A DNA stretch of 24,127 bases from JBNRMW01 sp050309795 (GCA_050309795.1 JBNRMW010000025.1:1-24127); one strand, 5' to 3'; positions 1 to 7,803 are shown, counted from the first letter of the stretch. Program-made: numbers and translations. The notes: a model not told the origin generated them from the sequence alone.

Positions 1-2
1 GC

Positions 3-251
3 CAACAATTGGAGAAGTTTCGCGATAGTGTATGGCTAAATAAAGTCTTTTATGGTTTAAGACCAACCATCGCTGCTTTAATTGCTTTTGCTGGGTATAC
101 CATGATTGTGTCTATTGCTGGAGCAGAACCAAATGTTTTAACGTCCATCTTGTTATTTGTCGTATCATTAGTAATGATTACTAAATTTAAGGTTTCACCG
201 ATTTTGATGATTGGGATTGCTGCTTTATCCAGCATCGTTATTCCATTCTAG
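3..251 (+). CDS. chrA: Chromate transporter ChrA, C-terminal fragment (partial at window edge)
   Basis: The reading frame is open from the left edge and ends at TAG, so this is the 3' end of a longer gene. The visible 82 residues contain the 'GLRP' turn followed by two hydrophobic segments ('TIAALIAFAGYTMIV' and 'VLTSILLFVVSLVMI') and a short helix after 'KFKVSPI'. This layout matches the last membrane helices of CHR-family chromate/proton transporters, where a G-x-RP motif precedes the final helices. The family exports chromate or takes up related oxyanions; substrate cannot be judged from this piece. A hairpin terminator follows about 90 bases downstream. Only the C-terminus is visible, so the family call is moderate. 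Confidence 0.6.
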   Translation, partial: QQLEKFRDSVWLNKVFYGLRPTIAALIAFAGYTMIVSIAGAEPNVLTSILLFVVSLVMITKFKVSPILMIGIAALSSIVIPF

Positions 252-339
252 GATACATTTATCTGGATGCTATTGATTCCTTGAAACGGATTGTTCAAAA
301 ACGAAACATAGGTTTAATCGTTTATAGCTTTCATAACCT

Positions 340-376
340 CAACAGTCCACTAATTAGTGGATTGCTGTGGTTTTTT
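340..376 (+). terminator. Rho-independent terminator after chrA
   Basis: A perfect 14-base palindrome (351 is inside it, CCACTAATTAGTGG) is extended outward by further pairs with one G-T wobble and one mismatch, and is followed by a run of six T at 371-376. It sits about 90 bases after the chrA stop. Confidence 0.75.
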
Positions 377-617
377 ACTTCGTGAATATTAGCTGTTACC
401 ATTGGAAAATAGTTTTTCCTTGTTTAAAAATAGGTGGATTTTCAACTTGGAATGATTTTTTGATAGTCCTCTTTTCGAATCTCTTCAAATTAAAATACTT
501 AGAGGCGTAAAGCTTCTTTCTAAATATTCAAGAACAAATGAAACACAGTAAGGAGCAAACGGATAATAGAATAAAGTTCAAATCGGTGTATAATTAAAGA
601 AAGGAAAGAGAGAGACT
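377..617 (+). promoter_or_regulatory. Intergenic region with pepD promoter
   Basis: No gene is visible between chrA and pepD. A consensus -10 TATAAT lies at 589-594; no good -35 is seen at the usual distance. Transcription would start about 17 bases before the pepD ATG, just ahead of the AGGAAAGAGAGA ribosome binding site. The rest of the stretch is AT-rich with no coding signal on either strand. Confidence 0.5.
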
Positions 618-2033
618 ATGATACTAGAATATTTTAAGAAAATTAGCCAAATACCGCGTGCGTCATATCAAGAAGAACAAATTGCTGACTACTTGGTTGA
701 ATTTGCGCAAAAAAGAAAGTTGAAATATTATCGTGACGAGCTCCACAATGTCATCATCAAAAAACCGGCAAGTGCTGGGTATGAACAAAGTGCACCGATC
801 ATCCTCCAAGGCCATACCGATATGGTGGCTGAAAAAAACAAAGACAGTGACCATGATTTTGACCACGATCCGTTAGATCTATATGAAGAGGACGGCTGGT
901 TAAAAGCTAGAGGGACAACCTTAGGAGCAGATGATGGCGTCGCCGTAGTTTATATGTTAGCAATCTTAGATGATACCAGCTTGAGCCATCCACCCGTGGA
1001 ATGTGTGTTTACCGTTCAAGAAGAAGTAGGTCTTAATGGAGCTATTGCCCTCGATGTATCGGTCTTAGAAGGCAAACGCTTGATTGGATTGGATGCCAGT
1101 GGTGAACACCAAACAACCATCTCCAGTTCTGGGGGCTTGCGAGCCTATATTGAGTACCCAATTAAATATGAAAAAAGTTACAAAACGCGCCTTTCGGTCT
1201 TAGTAAAAGGATTAAAAGGTGGACACTCAGGTCAAGATATCGACCAAGAACGGGCCAACGCGATTAAGTTAGCCGGTGAATTATTTATAAATTTATTAAA
1301 TAAACACGAAATCGGCTTACATGAGATTGAAGGCGGTTTAAAAGAAAACGCCATTCCTCGAGAAGCCCAATTAGTCCTCGGAACCAAACCCGAGTTCGTA
1401 GAAGGGATTGTAAAAGACTTAAAAGAACTTGAGAGTCAAATCAAGAACATGTTGTTAATCTCTGATCCAGACTTTGAATTGGTCATTCAAGTGGAAGCTA
1501 AAGATACATATACCTTAGGACAGCGCGACAACAAATTGCTGGCTGCCCTGTGGCAAATGCTCCCTTACGGTTATTTTCATAAATCCTTTGTGATTGAGGG
1601 CTTAACCTTGTCCAGCTGTAATGTAGGTACGGTTCGAACCGAAGGAAATTGCATTAACTTTGCTTTAAGTATTCGTTCTCCGCAACCGTACATGATGAAT
1701 AAAACTAAGACGACCATTCAAGTGGCTAGTGATTTAACAGGAGCCGAAGCGACGTTCACCGAAGGCTATCCTGGTTGGGATTACGATCCAAACTCAAAAT
1801 TAAGAGAGATTTTATTGGCAACATATCGTGAAATCTATGACCAAGAGATGGAGCTAGAAGCGACCCATGGTGGTTTAGAGTTAGGAATATTCAAAGGCAA
1901 AATACCTGAATTAGATATTGTCGCATTTGGACCGATCATGCACGATATCCATACCCCTCAGGAACGCTTAGATCTGGGGTCGTTTAAACGAACGTATGAT
2001 TTATTGATTCAACTGCTTAAAAATCTAAAATAA
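618..2033 (+). CDS. pepD: Aminoacyl-histidine dipeptidase (Xaa-His dipeptidase, M20 family)
   Basis: Cytosolic zinc dipeptidase that cleaves dipeptides with a broad range, including Xaa-His. The 471 residues are close to the family's usual 480-490. Metal-binding M20 motifs are in order: GHTDMV (His66, Asp68), GADDG (Asp105), and QEEVG (Glu135/Glu136, catalytic base and ligand), followed by GLDASGE. A lid/dimerisation domain with 'GGHSGQDI' fits around residue 195-205, and the C-terminal 'HGGLELG' block carries the last ligand region. The start has a purine-rich ribosome binding site 5-8 bases upstream. The gene appears monocistronic, with its own -10 box and terminator. Together with PepT, PepF and alanine dehydrogenase elsewhere in the window it points to intracellular peptide use. 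Nothing is missing from the active site. Confidence 0.93.
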   Translation: MILEYFKKISQIPRASYQEEQIADYLVEFAQKRKLKYYRDELHNVIIKKPASAGYEQSAPIILQGHTDMVAEKNKDSDHDFDHDPLDLYEEDGWLKARGTTLGADDGVAVVYMLAILDDTSLSHPPVECVFTVQEEVGLNGAIALDVSVLEGKRLIGLDASGEHQTTISSSGGLRAYIEYPIKYEKSYKTRLSVLVKGLKGGHSGQDIDQERANAIKLAGELFINLLNKHEIGLHEIEGGLKENAIPREAQLVLGTKPEFVEGIVKDLKELESQIKNMLLISDPDFELVIQVEAKDTYTLGQRDNKLLAALWQMLPYGYFHKSFVIEGLTLSSCNVGTVRTEGNCINFALSIRSPQPYMMNKTKTTIQVASDLTGAEATFTEGYPGWDYDPNSKLREILLATYREIYDQEMELEATHGGLELGIFKGKIPELDIVAFGPIMHDIHTPQERLDLGSFKRTYDLLIQLLKNLK

Positions 2034-2037
2034 CACA

Positions 2038-2075
2038 CAAAGTGGATTCTATCTTAGTGATGGATTCCGCTTTTT
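2038..2075 (+). terminator. Terminator after pepD
   Basis: Stem AAAGTGGA paired with TCCGCTTT (one G-T wobble) around a 19-base loop, ending in a T run at 2071-2075. It starts directly after the pepD stop. Confidence 0.75.
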
Positions 2076-2090
2076 AAACAAAATTTTAAA

Positions 2091-2096
2091 TATAAT
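2091..2096 (+). promoter_or_regulatory. Possible surviving -10 box of sigI
   Basis: TATAAT lies between the pepD terminator and the remnant sigI start at 2123. There is no clear -35. No recognisable SigI-type promoter was found, so this is only a candidate. Confidence 0.25.
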
Positions 2097-2122
2097 TTTT
2101 AGTGTCTGGAGTTTTTGAGAAT

Positions 2123-2855
2123 ATGTTCATGTTTCGGATAGACCATGGTTTCATAGCCTAGCCACATGAAGGCTAAACCCATGGGAATGGCCTAATCCGA
2201 TCATACCTTCCGTTTATTAAAGCTGAAGTCTCGCGTTATCTTCATCGATTTGTCGATGAGAGCGATGATGAAATAAACATTGGTATGATGTCTTTTCATG
2301 AAGCCATTTTGTCGTACGTGAGTTCTCGCGGTTCGTTTCTAAATTATGCCACATTAACGATTTAAGAGTCGTTTAATTGACTCTTTAAGGACCGAGAGTC
2401 GTCATCAAGGCATCGTTTCCTTAGATGAGGAAAGCAGTGAAACGGATCAAGAACCGCTGATTAATCAAATTCCTTCCAAGTATCAAGATGCTCAGGAACT
2501 GGTTCGTATCCAGGCAACAAAAGAAGAAATCGCGCACCTAAGCAAGGAACTAAAACTATATGGACTTAGTCTTAACGACATCGCTGAAAATTCACCAAAA
2601 CAAGACCGTACGTTAAAAGTGTGTCAAAAAGTCATAAGACAGGCGAAAGAACATCCAGAAATCTTAAAAGAATTGGTTGAAACACGAAAGTTGCCTCTGC
2701 GTAAATTAATCGAACAAATCAAGGTAAGTCGAAAAACCATCGAACGTCATCGGAAGTATATCTTGGCGATGTTGGTCCTCTTGACCAATGGATTTGATAT
2801 TATCCGTGGACAGTTGGTTAATGTTTTTAGAGAAGGGGGAAATCATCACTCATGA
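2123..2855 (+). pseudogene. sigI: RNA polymerase sigma factor SigI, inactivated
   Basis: SigI is an alternative sigma factor (heat or envelope/polysaccharide response in Bacilli and Clostridia). The frame from ATG 2123 has TAG at 2159 and TAA at 2174, then reads 'LIRSYLPFIKAEVSRYLHRF' with 'DESDDEINIGMMSFHEAI', the SigI region-2 signature. At 2361-2363 one extra T shifts the frame: up to there it reads 'FLNYATLTI', and removing one T restores 'IKSRLIDSLRTESRH', aligned with the corresponding SigI segment. The rest stays open to 2855 and includes 'ENSPKQDRT' and the region-4-like 'KVSRKTIERHRKYILAM'. A GGAG lies upstream of 2123. The stop overlaps the rsgI ATG (ATGA), as in intact sigI-rsgI operons. 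Two stops plus one frameshift make it non-functional unless sequencing errors are involved. Confidence 0.85.
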
Positions 2856-3787
2856 AGTATTTGGTTATAGAATCTCGCCTAAGCTATGCGGTTGTTATCG
2901 ACGAGCAGGGGTGGTTTCAAAAAGTTGCAAACCTAAATTATGAAGTCGGTCAGACCGTTCATGAGATTTTTGAAATGGAAATTCCAAAGAAAAGTTTCTT
3001 TGCACCATTCTATCGGAAAACCTTATTTGCTGGTTTGGCTGCAGTGGCCTTGATGTTCATCGTCTTTTTTACGTCACCAACACCAACAAGCTTTGCGACC
3101 GTAGTTTTACAGATTAATCCTGAAGTGAAAATATCTTTAAATCAAGAGAAGGTCGTCCAAAAAGTTGAGGGTAATAACCCAGAAGGGAACACACTCATCG
3201 AAGGATATATGTATCAGGACAAACGATTAGATCTAGTTGTGGATGAATGAGTTGATTTAGCAATCGATCAAGGATTTCTCTTTGAAGGCGGCCAAATTGA
3301 ATTGACCTTCGATAGTAAAAACAAGGAATGGCTAATCCAAAGTACCGAAGAAATGTAAAAACATCTTCGCGAATCCATGCAGTCTAAGCCAGCGGTGACA
3401 ATCATTGTTAAAGATTCTCAATCGAATAAACAGGACGTCGTAATTCCCATAACACCACCTCAAACGGAGGATTCAGGTTATACCGATTATGATGAAAGTG
3501 ATTATTCACCAACTCAACCAATCGAACCCACACCAACCCCATCACCAACGCCTCAACCGACACCAAGGCCAACGCCAGTCCCACCAGTAGACGACAGCGA
3601 TTATGGTGACTCAGACTACGAGGTCTCGGACTATGACGACAGTTCTTACGATGAAGATAGTCCTTATGATGAAGATAGTCCTTATGATGACGATAGTTCC
3701 TATGATGATAGCTCCGATGACCAAGATGATGACGATAGATCTGATTTTAGTGATTATGAGCTTGATGATAGCGATTTTGATGATTAG
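2852..3787 (+). pseudogene. rsgI: Anti-sigma-I factor RsgI, interrupted by two in-frame stops
   Basis: The whole 311-codon frame is collinear but contains TGA at 3248 and TAA at 3356. Residues 1-45 are an RsgI_N-type cytoplasmic anti-sigma domain ('MKYLVIESRLSYAVVIDEQG'). A membrane helix lies around 57-74. An extracytoplasmic domain begins 'FATVVLQINPEV'; the Asn89-Pro90 pair is at the place where RsgI proteins are reported to self-cleave. After TGA the homology continues ('VDLAIDQGFLFEGG'), so TGA probably came from TTA Leu by one change. The tail is a Pro-Thr linker (about 'TPTPSPTPQPTPRPTP') followed by about 65 residues rich in Asp, Ser and Tyr. RsgI normally holds SigI at the membrane. 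The ATG overlaps the sigI stop and an AGAAGGGGG ribosome binding site precedes it. Confidence 0.83.
3647..3718 (+). repeat. 18-base tandem repeat coding YDEDSP units
   Basis: Within the rsgI tail, units beginning TA(C/T)GATGA(A/C)GATAGT repeat about three times at 18-base spacing and then shorten. They code for YDEDSP, YDEDSP, YDDDSS and YDDSS, inside a longer degenerate SDY/DSD array. Confidence 0.8.
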
Positions 3788-3796
3788 AATGTAAAA

Positions 3797-3830
3797 AAAA
3801 ACACAAAGGCGGCCTTTGTGTTTTTATAAG
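3797..3830. terminator. Bidirectional terminator between rsgI remnant and hydrolase
   Basis: A perfect 13-base stem (AAAAACACAAAGG / CCTTTGTGTTTTT) with a 3-base loop has T runs on both strands, so it can serve rsgI on the plus strand and the alpha/beta hydrolase on the minus strand. Confidence 0.9.
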
Positions 3831-3851
3831 GATTATAGAGAAAGATTTAGG

Positions 3852-4664
3852 TTAAATATGTTTGAAAATAAAGCCTAGTAGTAAGGTTTGAAGTTCTTGG
3901 ACACTTTCAAAAATAGCCACATGTCCACAATTAGGCAAAACAACAAATTCACTTCCAGGAATATTGTCAGCAATGATTCTAGAAAATTTAACCCGTTTTA
4001 AGAGATCTTCTTCACCGACAATTACCAGGGTCGGCGCCTTAATATTTTGTAGCTCATTTGTAAAGTTAACTTCCTTAACAAAGGTATCGTAAAGTATTCG
4101 TTGACCATCGAAATAGCTCGGGTCAACTTTTTTTAAAGCCTTGGCTCGTTCTTTTAACATCTCGTGTTGATTTTCGTAAAAGCGATTTCCGTAAATGCTC
4201 GGTGCCATTCCTAAAAAGAATTTTTCACCATCATTTAGTTCAAGCAAATACGTCCAGCTATCAATAAATCCCTTCAATACCTCATCCAATTCACTAACCC
4301 CATCGATGACGACGAGTGATTGAACCATTTCTGGATAGAGTAGTGCATATTTCATGGCTACTTCGGAACCATAGGAAGTACCGATTAAATGAACATGTTC
4401 AATTTCTAAATGATCAAAAAGGGCTTTAGCTTCTTTACAATGTTGTTCAAAAGTGTAGGGTCCACTCGGTTTATCTGATTTTAATTGTCCTTTAAAATCG
4501 TGTAAGACGATGTTAAAATCAAACTTTTCAAAAATCGGAACAATAAAATCCCAACTACTCGTACTTGCCATAACACCATTGAAAAAAGCAATGGTGTTTT
4601 TAGCTTCTGGATTACCTTTGACCTCATAATACAGGTTTACGCCGTTAATATTTATTAGACTCAT
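3852..4664 (-). CDS. Alpha/beta-fold hydrolase
   Basis: A cytosolic single-domain hydrolase of 270 residues with no signal peptide. The catalytic triad can be placed: nucleophile Ser97 in the elbow GTSYGS, acid Asp220 in 'VGEEDLL', and His248 in 'NCGHVAIFE'. The segment 'DFKGQLKSDKP' matches the D-x-R-G-x-G-S-D region of the 3-oxoadipate enol-lactonase/haloperoxidase branch, and 'FFNGVMAS' supplies the oxyanion-hole turn with Asn-Gly in place of the common His-Gly. The cap between residues about 125 and 195 is helical. The substrate cannot be deduced. The start has a perfect AGGAGG ribosome binding site. It is transcribed alone, divergently from the MtaD-like gene. Confidence 0.88.
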   Translation of the reverse strand: MSLININGVNLYYEVKGNPEAKNTIAFFNGVMASTSSWDFIVPIFEKFDFNIVLHDFKGQLKSDKPSGPYTFEQHCKEAKALFDHLEIEHVHLIGTSYGSEVAMKYALLYPEMVQSLVVIDGVSELDEVLKGFIDSWTYLLELNDGEKFFLGMAPSIYGNRFYENQHEMLKERAKALKKVDPSYFDGQRILYDTFVKEVNFTNELQNIKAPTLVIVGEEDLLKRVKFSRIIADNIPGSEFVVLPNCGHVAIFESVQELQTLLLGFIFKHI

Positions 4665-4740
4665 AACATTTCCTCCTAAATTTATGATAGCAGAAGATGT
4701 TTTAAAAACTATGGATTCTTAAAATACATCAAAAGAATGA

Positions 4741-4746
4741 TATACT
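4741..4746 (+). promoter_or_regulatory. -10 box for the MtaD-like gene
   Basis: TATACT lies about 29 bases before the ATG at 4775, in the divergent intergenic region with the hydrolase. No convincing -35 is seen. On the other strand, TATCAT (plus 4684-4689) just upstream of the hydrolase ribosome binding site is a weak -10 candidate. Confidence 0.4.
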
Positions 4747-4774
4747 AAAAATTAGAAGAAGAAAGAGAAAAGGC

Positions 4775-6088
4775 ATGCAAATTATGAGAACAGAAATTAT
4801 TAATGCACAGCTGGTAACCATGGACCAGCAACGCCAAATATATCAAGCAGGATATATTCGAATCGAGCAGGGCGTCATTGTGGGTTTGGGGCCAATGACG
4901 GAGTATATTCCGGAACAGGGCTTTGAAGTCGTGGATGGGACATCGCGAATGGTGATCCCAGGAATGATTAACACGCATACCCACTTAGGATTATCGGCTC
5001 TACGTTCCCTTGGGGAAGACATTCCTGATCGCTTACGTGATTTTTTATTCCCAGCTGAAATGGCATTTATGACTCCAGAACTGACCGTTAAAGCCAGTCT
5101 TTTCTCCGCGGTCGAGTCTTTAAAAGCGGGAGTAACCACGGTTGCTGACATGTATTATTTTACCGACGAAGTGGCTCTGGCGTTGGAAAAAGTGAAGATT
5201 CGGGCATTTTGTGGTCAAACGATTATGGAAGAAAACGCCTGTGATCGTTTAAGCGAAGAACAAGCCATTCAAGAAAGTATTTATCTCATTAATAAATGGC
5301 GAAATCATCCCTTGATTTCTATTATGTTAGCTCCCCATTCAACCATTACTGTAACCGCAGAGTCGCTTGTAAAAGTCAGTGAAATTGCGAAGCAAAAACA
5401 AGTTAAATGGATGATGCACATAAGTGAAATGGATTATGAAGTTCAACATTTTCAAAATAAATACAATTGTACCCCAATTGCCTACTTAGACAAGATAGGT
5501 GCGCTTAATGAACATTTAATTTCCGTACATTCCATCTTTGCTCAGGGCGAAGATTTTGAGCTTTTAGCACGAAATAAAGTGGCGGTTGCGCATTGTTTGT
5601 TAGCGAATATGAAGTCGGGTAAAGGTATTATGGATTTAAAATCGATGCAACAAGCCCGAGTTGTCGTTGGGCTAGGCACCGATGGACCGGTGAGTGGAAA
5701 TACCCTAGAATTGTTTTCTTTGATGAAATTTCTACCGATGGCCCATAAAACAAACCAACAAGATCGGGCGTATTTGACGGCTCAAGATGTGTTCGAGCTG
5801 GCGACAAGAGGAGGCGCAAAAGTCTTGGGTATCGAAAATCAAGTCGGAAGTCTGGAAATTGGTAAAAGAGCAGATCTCGTAATTTTGAATCCAAACACTT
5901 TTAATATGTCTCCAGTCTATGATGTGTATGCAGCTATTGTCTATGGGGCTCAACCCCATAATGTACAAGATGTCATGATCGATGGGACTTGGGTATTGAA
6001 AAATCAACAATGCCTTACCGTGGATGAACAAACTATTTTCCAGGATTTACTGACGGCTTTAAAACCGATTCGTGATCATTTCCAGTAA
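4775..6088 (+). CDS. mtaD: Amidohydrolase, 5'-methylthioadenosine/S-adenosylhomocysteine deaminase-like
   Basis: A metal-dependent deaminase of the amidohydrolase superfamily (chlorohydrolase/TRZ/MtaD branch), expected to deaminate adenosine-type products of SAM metabolism. Metal and catalytic residues are all present: NTHTH (His68, His70), HISE (His215, Glu218), 'VHS' (His252) and GTDG (Asp303). The segment 'LGEDIPDRLRDFLFPAE' after the first motif is typical of MtaD rather than guanine deaminase. The C-terminal 'GSLEIGKRADLVIL' is the family's closing strand. The 437 residues are the usual length. ATG 4775 has GAAAGAGAAAAGG just upstream; ATG 4784 (MRTEIINA...) is nearly as good. The exact substrate is inferred from family resemblance; a related purine or drug-like substrate is possible. 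It converges on ttcA with 15 bases between the stops. Confidence 0.78.
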   Translation: MQIMRTEIINAQLVTMDQQRQIYQAGYIRIEQGVIVGLGPMTEYIPEQGFEVVDGTSRMVIPGMINTHTHLGLSALRSLGEDIPDRLRDFLFPAEMAFMTPELTVKASLFSAVESLKAGVTTVADMYYFTDEVALALEKVKIRAFCGQTIMEENACDRLSEEQAIQESIYLINKWRNHPLISIMLAPHSTITVTAESLVKVSEIAKQKQVKWMMHISEMDYEVQHFQNKYNCTPIAYLDKIGALNEHLISVHSIFAQGEDFELLARNKVAVAHCLLANMKSGKGIMDLKSMQQARVVVGLGTDGPVSGNTLELFSLMKFLPMAHKTNQQDRAYLTAQDVFELATRGGAKVLGIENQVGSLEIGKRADLVILNPNTFNMSPVYDVYAAIVYGAQPHNVQDVMIDGTWVLKNQQCLTVDEQTIFQDLLTALKPIRDHFQ

Positions 6089-6103
6089 TGGATGTCCCAG
6101 CAA

Positions 6104-6916
6104 CTAATGTTCATAGTTTTCTAAAAAGCTTTTAATCGATCCCTTTGATCTAGTTGCTAAAACTTGATCAAGATTAATGGATAATTGACTATGGAGTAGG
6201 GAATCCTTGATACGCGGGTCAATAGCGAAGAGTTGGTGGAGCAGGTGGCGTGCTTTTTGGCGATCACCGTTCTCTTTCTGGCGGTCTTCATGAGGACAAG
6301 CACAGCTCAAAAATTGAAAGCCTTGTTCTTGAGCAAAACGTTGGATAGCGGCTTCTTCGACTAAAATGAGGGGTCTGATTAATTGTAATGGTTTAAAGTT
6401 TTTTGAATGTAACTTTGGCATGAGGGTCGCATAAGTTCCTTTGAAAAAGAGATTCATAGCTAAAGTTTCGAGAAGGTCGTCTTGGTGGTGTCCTAAAGCA
6501 ATTTTGTTACAGCCTAATCGTTGAGCTTTTTGATAGAGATGGCCACGCCGTTTACGAGCACATAAATAACATTGTTTCGCGTTGTTTTGAGCGATGGTAA
6601 TTTGTTCGAAAATATCAATATCGAAAATCTCCAAATCAAGTTGTAAACGTTGAGCATTGGTTTTTATTTGTTCCAAATGACCTTGATCGTAGCCAGGATT
6701 GAGAACGATGTAAGTGGCTTTAAACGCAATTTCTTGGTTCATCAGTAGTTTTTTTATGAGAAGGGCCATAATCATGGAATCTTTCCCGCCGGAAATACAG
6801 ACCGCGATATGGTCTCCCTCTTCAATTAATTGATAGTTGGCGATAGCTTTGCGAAAAGGTGCCCAAAGTATTTTTTGATATTGCCCTGAAAAGAGCTTTG
6901 AATAGTCCTTCTTCAT
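6104..6916 (-). CDS. ttcA: TtcA-like tRNA 2-thiocytidine(32) synthetase
   Basis: An ATP-dependent, iron-sulfur tRNA sulfurtransferase thought to thiolate C32 in tRNA anticodon loops. Evidence is the PP-loop SGGKDS (residues 42-47), the central CxxC pair Cys116/Cys119 followed by 'RKRRG', the 'LGHHQDDLLET' block (residues 141-151), and a third Cys site at Cys205/Cys207 ('LSCACPHE'). The three-cysteine layout fits [4Fe-4S] TtcA-type enzymes. The 270 residues are shorter than the roughly 310 of E. coli TtcA, mainly at the ends, as in Bacillota homologues. No Shine-Dalgarno sequence precedes the ATG; a TGTTATACT promoter element ends seven bases before it, suggesting a leaderless message. The genes around it include tRNA clusters, which suits a tRNA-modifying role. 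Confidence 0.85.
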   Translation of the reverse strand: MKKDYSKLFSGQYQKILWAPFRKAIANYQLIEEGDHIAVCISGGKDSMIMALLIKKLLMNQEIAFKATYIVLNPGYDQGHLEQIKTNAQRLQLDLEIFDIDIFEQITIAQNNAKQCYLCARKRRGHLYQKAQRLGCNKIALGHHQDDLLETLAMNLFFKGTYATLMPKLHSKNFKPLQLIRPLILVEEAAIQRFAQEQGFQFLSCACPHEDRQKENGDRQKARHLLHQLFAIDPRIKDSLLHSQLSINLDQVLATRSKGSIKSFLENYEH

Positions 6917-6923
6917 GGCATAA

Positions 6924-6932
6924 AGTATAACA
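6924..6932 (-). promoter_or_regulatory. Extended -10 promoter of ttcA, probable leaderless start
   Basis: Read on the minus strand, TG-T-TATACT ends seven bases before the A of the ttcA ATG, so transcription would begin at or within a base or two of the start codon. No AGGAGG-like sequence lies between. Confidence 0.5.
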
Positions 6933-6968
6933 TAGGTATTTCAATGAGTATATCTTCATTGTTAATTT

Positions 6969-6977
6969 TGCTATAAT
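6969..6977 (+). promoter_or_regulatory. Extended -10 promoter of pgsA
   Basis: TG-C-TATAAT (-10 at 6972-6977) gives a leader of about 20 bases with AAGGA upstream of the ATG at 7004. No strong -35 is visible, as is common with extended -10 promoters. Confidence 0.65.
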
Positions 6978-7003
6978 AGCCCTTATAAGGACTGGTGTGA
7001 CTT

Positions 7004-7570
7004 ATGGATATAAAACTTAGTGATTTAAGAAGTATTCCGAATATTTTGTCGATATTACGTATCTTAATGATTCCATTATTAGCAAATTATTATTTAGCTG
7101 GTGATATTATGAAAGCAGGGATTGTTATCATTTTATCGGGAATCACGGATTTATTGGATGGCTTTATTGCGAGACAATTTAATCAAATCACGGGTCTGGG
7201 AAAAATCCTTGATCCTGTTGCTGATAAATTAACGCAGTTTTCAATCATCTTGTTGTTAATGAATCGGAACTCTTTGGTGAAGTATTTGTTGATTCTCTTT
7301 GTTTTAAAGGAGTTCACCATGTTGCTAAGCACAACCTATTTACATAAAAAAGGTGCGACCTATGATGGTGCAGAGATTTATGGGAAAATTAGTACTTTTA
7401 TTTTTTATTCGTGTATGATTTACTTGTTTTTAGCCAAAAACGTAAGTGATGGGGTAGCCACAGCTATTATTGTGGTGACGGGTATTGCTTTTATTTTTTC
7501 ATGGAGCATGTATTCTCTGAGTTATTGGCACAGTTATCAACAACTTAAAAAGGAATATTTGATTAATTAA
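7004..7570 (+). CDS. pgsA: CDP-diacylglycerol--glycerol-3-phosphate 3-phosphatidyltransferase
   Basis: Integral membrane enzyme that makes phosphatidylglycerol phosphate from CDP-diacylglycerol and glycerol-3-phosphate, the committed step to phosphatidylglycerol and cardiolipin. The CDP-alcohol phosphotransferase signature D-x2-DG-x2-AR-x8-G-x3-D-x3-D is complete (Asp49, Asp52, Gly53, Ala56, Arg57, Gly66, Asp70, Asp74). It begins with the usual 'IPNILSILRI' and has about five to six hydrophobic helices in 188 residues, a normal length. The promoter and ribosome binding site AAGGA are directly upstream and a terminator follows, so it looks monocistronic. Closely related family members (phosphatidylserine or cardiolipin synthases) are possible, but the N-terminus favours PgsA. 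Confidence 0.92.
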   Translation: MDIKLSDLRSIPNILSILRILMIPLLANYYLAGDIMKAGIVIILSGITDLLDGFIARQFNQITGLGKILDPVADKLTQFSIILLLMNRNSLVKYLLILFVLKEFTMLLSTTYLHKKGATYDGAEIYGKISTFIFYSCMIYLFLAKNVSDGVATAIIVVTGIAFIFSWSMYSLSYWHSYQQLKKEYLIN

Positions 7571-7575
7571 CAATA

Positions 7576-7596
7576 GCACCCGGAAGGGTGTTTTTT
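7576..7596 (+). terminator. Terminator after pgsA
   Basis: Stem CACCC / GGGTG with loop GGAA, then six T. Confidence 0.85.
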
Positions 7597-7597
7597 A

Positions 7598-7621
7598 TAA
7601 AAAAAAAGCCACAGCAGTGGC
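7598..7621 (-). terminator. Terminator of the fMet-Phe tRNA operon
   Basis: On the minus strand, GCCAC pairs with GTGGC around a four-base loop and is followed by about nine to ten T. It lies 15 bases beyond the CCA end of tRNA-Phe. Confidence 0.85.
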
Positions 7622-7635
7622 CAATTGCACATAAG

Positions 7636-7711
7636 TGGTGGTTCCGGTCGGAATTGAACCAACGACACGTGGATTTTCAATCCACTGCTCTACCGACTGA
7701 GCTACGGAACC
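7636..7711 (-). tRNA. tRNA-Phe (GAA)
   Basis: Seventy-six bases with encoded CCA; acceptor GGTTCCG pairs with CGGAACC, the anticodon loop reads TTGAAAA, and the TTCAATT T-loop is present. It is the second gene of a two-tRNA minus-strand operon after tRNA-fMet. Confidence 0.97.
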
Positions 7712-7712
7712 A

Positions 7713-7789
<77 letters not shown>

Positions 7790-7803
7790 ATGTGTGCTTA
7801 AGT

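Noticed and set aside
2619..2855. A short stand-alone DNA-binding protein
   Set aside because: It is the C-terminal part of sigI; the frame is open and homologous further upstream and merely lacks an ATG, GTG or TTG there.
3248..3250. TGA read as Trp or selenocysteine in rsgI
   Set aside because: Intact genes use TGG for Trp, a second stop (TAA) follows 35 codons later, and no selenocysteine insertion hairpin is visible.
3377..3787. The acidic Asp/Ser/Tyr-rich ORF as a separate gene
   Set aside because: It has no ribosome binding site, lies in the same frame as rsgI, and reads continuously from it apart from the two stops.
3603..3794. Met/Thr-rich ORF in another frame over the repeat
   Set aside because: It is a shadow frame created by GATGAT-type repeats, with no start signal and no sensible composition.
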